A stretch of 32,816 nt of DNA from assembly GCA_025359405.1 (NCBI GenBank), contig JANYGD010000001.1, positions 1-32,816 on the forward strand, given 5' to 3'. Origin of the DNA: Methylotenera sp. Its GTDB lineage: Bacteria; Pseudomonadota; Gammaproteobacteria; Burkholderiales; Methylophilaceae. The translations under genes and the position numbers were made by a program. Shown here piece after piece: positions 29,595 to 32,816 of this stretch; within the stretch, counting starts at the first letter, position 1, and every line of letters starts with the position of its first letter. The notes below the pieces were generated by a model. It had not been told where the DNA came from. It saw nothing but the letters and a program-made list of their open reading frames with translations, and did no database searches.

Positions 29595-30017
29595 ATGGAA
29601 CGCTGGGTTTTATATGCAATTATTTCGATGCTATTCGCAGGGTTTACTGCTGTTGTCGCTAAGCAAGGTTTGGCAGGCATTTCAGCCGAGTTGGGCCTAA
29701 CGGTTCGTACGCTATTTGTGTGCGCGTTTGTGTTGGTTTTTGCCGCGCTATCAGTATCACCCAGTGAAATTAAATCGCTACAAAAAGTGAATTATATTTG
29801 GCTTGGCTTATCAGGTATCACCACCGCTGGTTCTTGGATTTTCTACTATAAAGCGCTAAAAATGGGTGATGTTGCCACCGTTGCCCTTATCGATAAAGGC
29901 AGCGTGGTTATTGCGATATTGCTCGCTTGGTGGCTACTTAAAGAAGCCATTACTTTACAAATAGCCCTTGGTGCGATGCTGATTGTGGCTGGCTTGTTCG
30001 TCATAGCAAAAAAATAA
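29595..30017 (+). CDS. EamA family transporter, single-repeat (half-size)
   Basis: 140 residues with about five hydrophobic helices. The sequence matches one EamA/DMT module: AIISMLFAGFTAVVAKQGL at the N-terminus and ALIDKGSVVIAILLAWWLLKEAITLQIALGAMLIVAGL at the C-terminus. Full-length DMT exporters have two such modules and ten helices, so this one would need to dimerise, as EmrE-type proteins do. Substrate is unknown. It lies 15 nt after the DUF1003 gene. Confidence 0.87.
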   Translation: MERWVLYAIISMLFAGFTAVVAKQGLAGISAELGLTVRTLFVCAFVLVFAALSVSPSEIKSLQKVNYIWLGLSGITTAGSWIFYYKALKMGDVATVALIDKGSVVIAILLAWWLLKEAITLQIALGAMLIVAGLFVIAKK

Positions 30018-30045
30018 CCTTCAAAATTTTTTCATAAAAAATTTG

Positions 30046-30075
30046 TTGACAAGTGTTACTTAACAATGTTAATTT
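30046..30075 (+). promoter_or_regulatory. Promoter of the SDR-TetR-RND operon
   Basis: A perfect -35 TTGACA (30046-30051) is followed after 17-18 bp by TTAATTT, a weak -10 (TTAATT or TAATTT). The region upstream (30022-30045) is an A/T-only stretch resembling an UP element. Two palindromic operators cover the spacer and the -10. Confidence 0.55.
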
Positions 30076-30086
30076 AACAATGTTAA
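30060..30086. promoter_or_regulatory. Tandem operator, probable TetR-family binding sites
   Basis: TTAACAATGTTAA occurs twice, at 30060-30072 and 30074-30086, with centres 14 bp apart. Each copy is itself an inverted repeat (TTAACA-A-TGTTAA), and the outer flanks ACTTAAC (30058-30064) and GTTAAGT (30082-30088) are also mutually inverted. The sites overlap the -10 region, which fits repression by the TetR protein encoded downstream. Confidence 0.65.
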
Positions 30087-30210
30087 GTATTGGTTATATT
30101 CGGATTAAGTGAAGCTCGTGGGTATCTTTGGTGTCATCGTTACTTTGCTAACACTTTGAGCCATTATTGGGTGGTACTAAACCGCAATAAGTAAAAAAGA
30201 GGAGAACATC

Positions 30211-31020
30211 ATGGAATATGCACTCATTACAGGCGCATCAAGCGGAATAGGGTTTGAATTAGCAAATATAATGGCTGAAAAAGGCCACAATTTGATTTTG
30301 GTTGCACGTAGAGAAGCGGCTTTGCTAGATTTAAAAACCCACTTAGAAAAATCATATCAGGTTATGGTTGATGTAGTTACAATGGATTTATCAAAGCCAG
30401 GGCAGGCGCAGGCTTTATATCAGCATTGTGCTAATCATCAGCTCACAGTGAATTGTTTAATTAATAATGCGGGTTACGGTGACTATGGCAAGTTTGACTT
30501 GAGCAAATTAGAAATTTACCAAAATATGCTACAACTTAACATTATGGCCTTGACAGAGCTAACGGCGCTATTTTTAGATGAAATGAAAAAGCGTAAATCT
30601 GGGCGTATATTAAATGTGGGTTCTACTGCAGCATTTCAACCAGGACCTAATTTTGCAGTCTATGCCGCAAGTAAAGCTTATGTAATGCAATTTACCGAAG
30701 CATTGAATTTTGAACTACGTGGAACAGGGGTAAGAGTTACGCTGCTTACTCCGGGTGTGACAAAAACTGGATTTGTGAGTCGTGCCAACATGAGTGCAGC
30801 AGCTAATACAAAAAGTGGGGTAATGGCTGCAAAAACTGTTGCTTTGGCTGGATACAAGGCAATGATGGAAGGTAAGCTCAATACTATACCAGGATGGAAG
30901 AATCAGATACTAGCCTTGGGTAGTAAAACCATGCCATCACGAGAGTTACTGTTACAAATTACAGGAAGAATACTTAGAGACACCAGAGAACCTCAAAAGA
31001 AACTAGAAAATGCCGCCTAA
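30211..31020 (+). CDS. SDR family oxidoreductase, first gene of efflux operon
   Basis: 269 residues. The N-terminal TGASSGIGFELA (about residues 7-18), NNAGYGDYG, the serine in NVGSTAAF and the catalytic YAASK (about 151-155) show a complete classical SDR of the DltE/YqjQ-like kind. The C-terminus GWKNQILALGSKTMPS resembles that subgroup. The substrate is unknown. A strong SD (GAGGAGA) precedes the ATG. A 120-nt leader separates it from the operator region. Its 3' end overlaps the TetR gene by 11 nt. Confidence 0.92.
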   Translation: MEYALITGASSGIGFELANIMAEKGHNLILVARREAALLDLKTHLEKSYQVMVDVVTMDLSKPGQAQALYQHCANHQLTVNCLINNAGYGDYGKFDLSKLEIYQNMLQLNIMALTELTALFLDEMKKRKSGRILNVGSTAAFQPGPNFAVYAASKAYVMQFTEALNFELRGTGVRVTLLTPGVTKTGFVSRANMSAAANTKSGVMAAKTVALAGYKAMMEGKLNTIPGWKNQILALGSKTMPSRELLLQITGRILRDTREPQKKLENAA

Positions 31021-31642
31021 ACCAAAAACAGACGCAGAACGCCAACAACTACGTACATTGATTATCGATGCCGCGCGCGAGTTATTTGTGTCAAGAGGTG
31101 TAGAGGCGGTGACCATGCGCGAGATAGCCAAGCGCATTGGCTATTCGGCCACCAGTATTTATTTGCATTTTGCTGACAAAGAAGCCTTATTGCGTGCAAT
31201 TTGCGATACCGATTTTTTAGCACTAGCAACCAGTTTAAAAGACATTTTACAAATTGCTGACCCAGTTGAACGCATGCATGCGCTAGGCCGCGGCTACGCA
31301 CAGTTTGCGTTAACGCACCCCAATCATTATCGCCTGATGTTTATGGCAGAGCGCACACCCTGCGACCCAGCAGAATCAAGTTTGCAACAAAATAATGCAG
31401 AACAAGATGCCTATTTTCAACTAAAAAGCGTGGTGAGTGATGTGCATATGGCAGGGCATTTTAGGGCTGATTTACAAGATGTAGATTTAATCGCGCAGAC
31501 CATATGGGCGGGTACACATGGTGTGTGCTCGCTACAAATTAATATGGCACAATATAAATGGGTGAATTGGAGCGACATTTCGGCTCGATTGCAGTTAATG
31601 GAAGTAGTAATGATGCGCGGACTTTTGAAAGAAAAAACATGA
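31010..31642 (+). CDS. TetR family transcriptional regulator
   Basis: 210 residues. The N-terminal helix-turn-helix is ARELFVSRGVEAVTMREIAKRIG plus YSATSIYLHFADKEALL (about residues 18-65). The C-terminal ligand/dimer domain has HPNHYRLMF and AGTHGVCSL, resembling the WHG-type C-terminal domain. It overlaps the SDR gene by 11 nt at the start and the adaptor gene by 4 nt at the end (ATGA), so the three are translationally coupled. The likely target is the tandem TTAACAATGTTAA operator of its own operon. Confidence 0.93.
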   Translation: MPPKPKTDAERQQLRTLIIDAARELFVSRGVEAVTMREIAKRIGYSATSIYLHFADKEALLRAICDTDFLALATSLKDILQIADPVERMHALGRGYAQFALTHPNHYRLMFMAERTPCDPAESSLQQNNAEQDAYFQLKSVVSDVHMAGHFRADLQDVDLIAQTIWAGTHGVCSLQINMAQYKWVNWSDISARLQLMEVVMMRGLLKEKT

Positions 31643-32694
31643 AAAAAATAATCACTTTTTTAGCATTAATTAGCCTATTGTCGGCTTGTCAAAAGCCCGT
31701 AGAGTCACCGCCACCGCCACGCCCAGCATTAGTCACAATTGTAGGCAAAACGTCTGCCAATAACGCGATGGTGTTGGTGGGCGAGGTGAAATCTCGCTTT
31801 GAATCGAATCAAGGTTTTAGAATTAAAGGCAAAATTATTGAGCGTAAAGTGGATGTAGGCAGTTCGGTTAAAAAAGGTCAAGTACTTGCCCGCTTAGATG
31901 CTGCTGACACTAATTTAAGCGCCGCTGCGGCTTCGGCAGATGTGCGTGCTGTGGAGGCAAGCCGTGCGCTGGCTAATTCTGAAGTAGAACGCCAACGCCA
32001 ACTTGTTGATAAAAAGTTTATTTCACAATCAGCCTTAGATAAATACGAGGCGGAACTAAAAACTGCGGATGCGCGCGTTAATCAAGCCAAAGCGCAAGCA
32101 GCAGTTTCGGGCAACCAATCGCGCTATACCGCGTTGGTGGCCGATAGAGATGGTGTGGTTACGCAAATACACGCCGAGCCAGGACAAGTGGTAGATGTCG
32201 GTGAAATGGTGGCGCAAGTTGTGGATACCAAACAAATTGAGGTGCTGGTAGCGGTGCCAGAATCGCGCATGGCTGGTTTGAAAGTTGGTGATAAGGTGAC
32301 GATAAAGCTGTGGGCTGACCGTGAAAAAACTTACAACGGCAAAGTGCGCGAAATAGCGCCAGCAGCCACTTCCACCACGCGTGCGTTTGATGTGCGGGTA
32401 GCAATTACTGATACGGATGAGGCAGTCAAGCTGGGTATGACAGCAGGTGTGCGGTTTGCACAAATTGAAGCAGATGAAATCATTATTCCATCGGGCGCAC
32501 TCACGCAATTAAACGGCAAAACCAGCGTTTGGGTGATTGATAAAAAAGGAGTAGCAAATCCACGCGAAGTCACTGCTGGCCAATATACAGAAAATGGTGT
32601 GATGATTACCAGCGGCTTGCAGGCAGGCGAAATGGTGGCGATTGCGGGCGTGCATACGCTGTTAAAAGGCCAAAAAGTACAAGCAAAGAATTGA
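31639..32694 (+). CDS. RND efflux periplasmic adaptor (membrane fusion protein) lipoprotein
   Basis: 351 residues from ATG 31639, which overlaps the TetR stop as ATGA. The longer ORF start (31558) would lie inside tetR and hide the signal peptide, so I reject it. The signal KKIITFLALISLLSAC has a lipobox LSAC. The order is a lipoyl half (GKIIERKVDVGSSVKKGQVLARLDA), an alpha-hairpin coiled coil (about 95-150), a second lipoyl half (DGVVTQIHAEPGQVVDVGE) and a beta-barrel domain. This is the HlyD/AcrA-type architecture. It links the inner-membrane RND pump to an outer-membrane channel. The pump gene follows 9 nt after the stop. Confidence 0.93.
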   Translation: MKKIITFLALISLLSACQKPVESPPPPRPALVTIVGKTSANNAMVLVGEVKSRFESNQGFRIKGKIIERKVDVGSSVKKGQVLARLDAADTNLSAAAASADVRAVEASRALANSEVERQRQLVDKKFISQSALDKYEAELKTADARVNQAKAQAAVSGNQSRYTALVADRDGVVTQIHAEPGQVVDVGEMVAQVVDTKQIEVLVAVPESRMAGLKVGDKVTIKLWADREKTYNGKVREIAPAATSTTRAFDVRVAITDTDEAVKLGMTAGVRFAQIEADEIIIPSGALTQLNGKTSVWVIDKKGVANPREVTAGQYTENGVMITSGLQAGEMVAIAGVHTLLKGQKVQAKN

Positions 32695-32703
32695 GACCGC
32701 TCC

Positions 32704-32816
32704 GTGACCGAAAATCAGCCGCAACTAGAAAAATCGCGCTTCAATCTCTCTGAGTGGGCGCTAAACCATCAAACATTAGTGTTGTATTTAATGTTGATGC
32801 TGACGGTTTCCGGCCT
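32704..32816 (+). CDS. RND efflux transporter permease, N-terminal fragment cut by window edge
   Basis: About 37 codons from GTG 32704 (the only start after the in-frame TGA at 32692). The sequence ends in NLSEWALNHQTLVLYLMLMLTVSG, the first cytoplasmic segment and TM1 of RND pumps of the AcrB/MexF superfamily. It sits 9 nt after the adaptor gene. The rest lies outside the window. Confidence 0.8.
   Translation, partial: MTENQPQLEKSRFNLSEWALNHQTLVLYLMLMLTVSG

Noticed and set aside
30022-30045. AT-only inverted repeat after the EamA gene, considered as a terminator
   Set aside because: The stem is almost all A-T and no T-tract follows; it more likely acts as an AT-rich promoter upstream element.
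30109-30159. 16-codon hydrophobic ORF (GTG start) in the leader of the SDR operon
   Set aside because: GTG start, no clear SD, very short; could be a leader peptide but nothing beyond an open frame supports it.
31558-31638. Upstream extension of the RND adaptor in the ORF track
   Set aside because: It lies inside tetR and would place residues ahead of a clear lipoprotein signal peptide starting at 31639.

Overview
The window looks like chromosome of a methylotrophic betaproteobacterium, most likely Methylophilaceae (Methylotenera/Methylophilus-like). The reasons are the overall gene repertoire, moderately AT-rich DNA, a formaldehyde-activating-enzyme (Fae) family gene, and a secreted metallo-hydrolase resembling those linked to quinoprotein (PQQ) oxidation. 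This assignment rests on recognising protein families, not on a database search. I see no phage, insertion sequence, CRISPR array or integrase, so most of the window is core genome.

Layout. (1) 1-3632, minus strand: argS, a SPOR-domain protein, dsbA, then a strong terminator and a truncated short-chain dehydrogenase. (2) 3693-5903, plus: priA. (3) 5994-8860, plus: tRNA-Gly(CCC) followed after 12 nt by thiD, an overlapping thiE, and hemL. (4) 8947-16131, plus: gltB-gltD (glutamate synthase) and hemE, closed by a bidirectional terminator. (5) 16163-19565: a cytochrome b561 and a divergent secreted metallo-beta-lactamase-fold protein that share an intergenic region with a perfect TGTGA-N6-TCACA palindrome, then DoxX, a GNAT acetyltransferase, the Fae-family gene with its own promoter, and a 76-aa orphan. 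(6) 19577-28397, minus: mutY, a giant AsmA-family protein, uppP, a YidB-like protein, an RsuA/RluF-type pseudouridine synthase and thiC, with a TPP riboswitch in front of thiC. (7) 28699-30017, plus: a 46-aa membrane micro-protein with its own terminator, a DUF1003 protein and a small EamA transporter. (8) 30040-32816, plus: an SDR - TetR - RND adaptor - RND pump operon with tandem operator-like palindromes on its promoter.

How the genes work together. ThiD/ThiE and ThiC cover the pyrimidine and coupling steps of thiamine synthesis; only thiC carries a visible TPP riboswitch. HemL and HemE supply the tetrapyrrole pathway. GltBD assimilates ammonia. DsbA, the SPOR protein, AsmA and UppP serve the envelope. 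Fae, cytochrome b561 and the metallo-hydrolase fit C1 oxidation and respiration. The last operon is a self-regulated efflux system.

The observations I rate highest are: a complete -1 ribosomal frameshift cassette at the end of dsbA (slippery A AAA AAG, 7-nt spacer, stem-loop, and a Lys-rich -1 frame); the CRP-type palindrome; the tandem operators of the efflux operon; a Fae paralogue that seems to lack the family's conserved histidine; and in-protein tandem amplification in AsmA.
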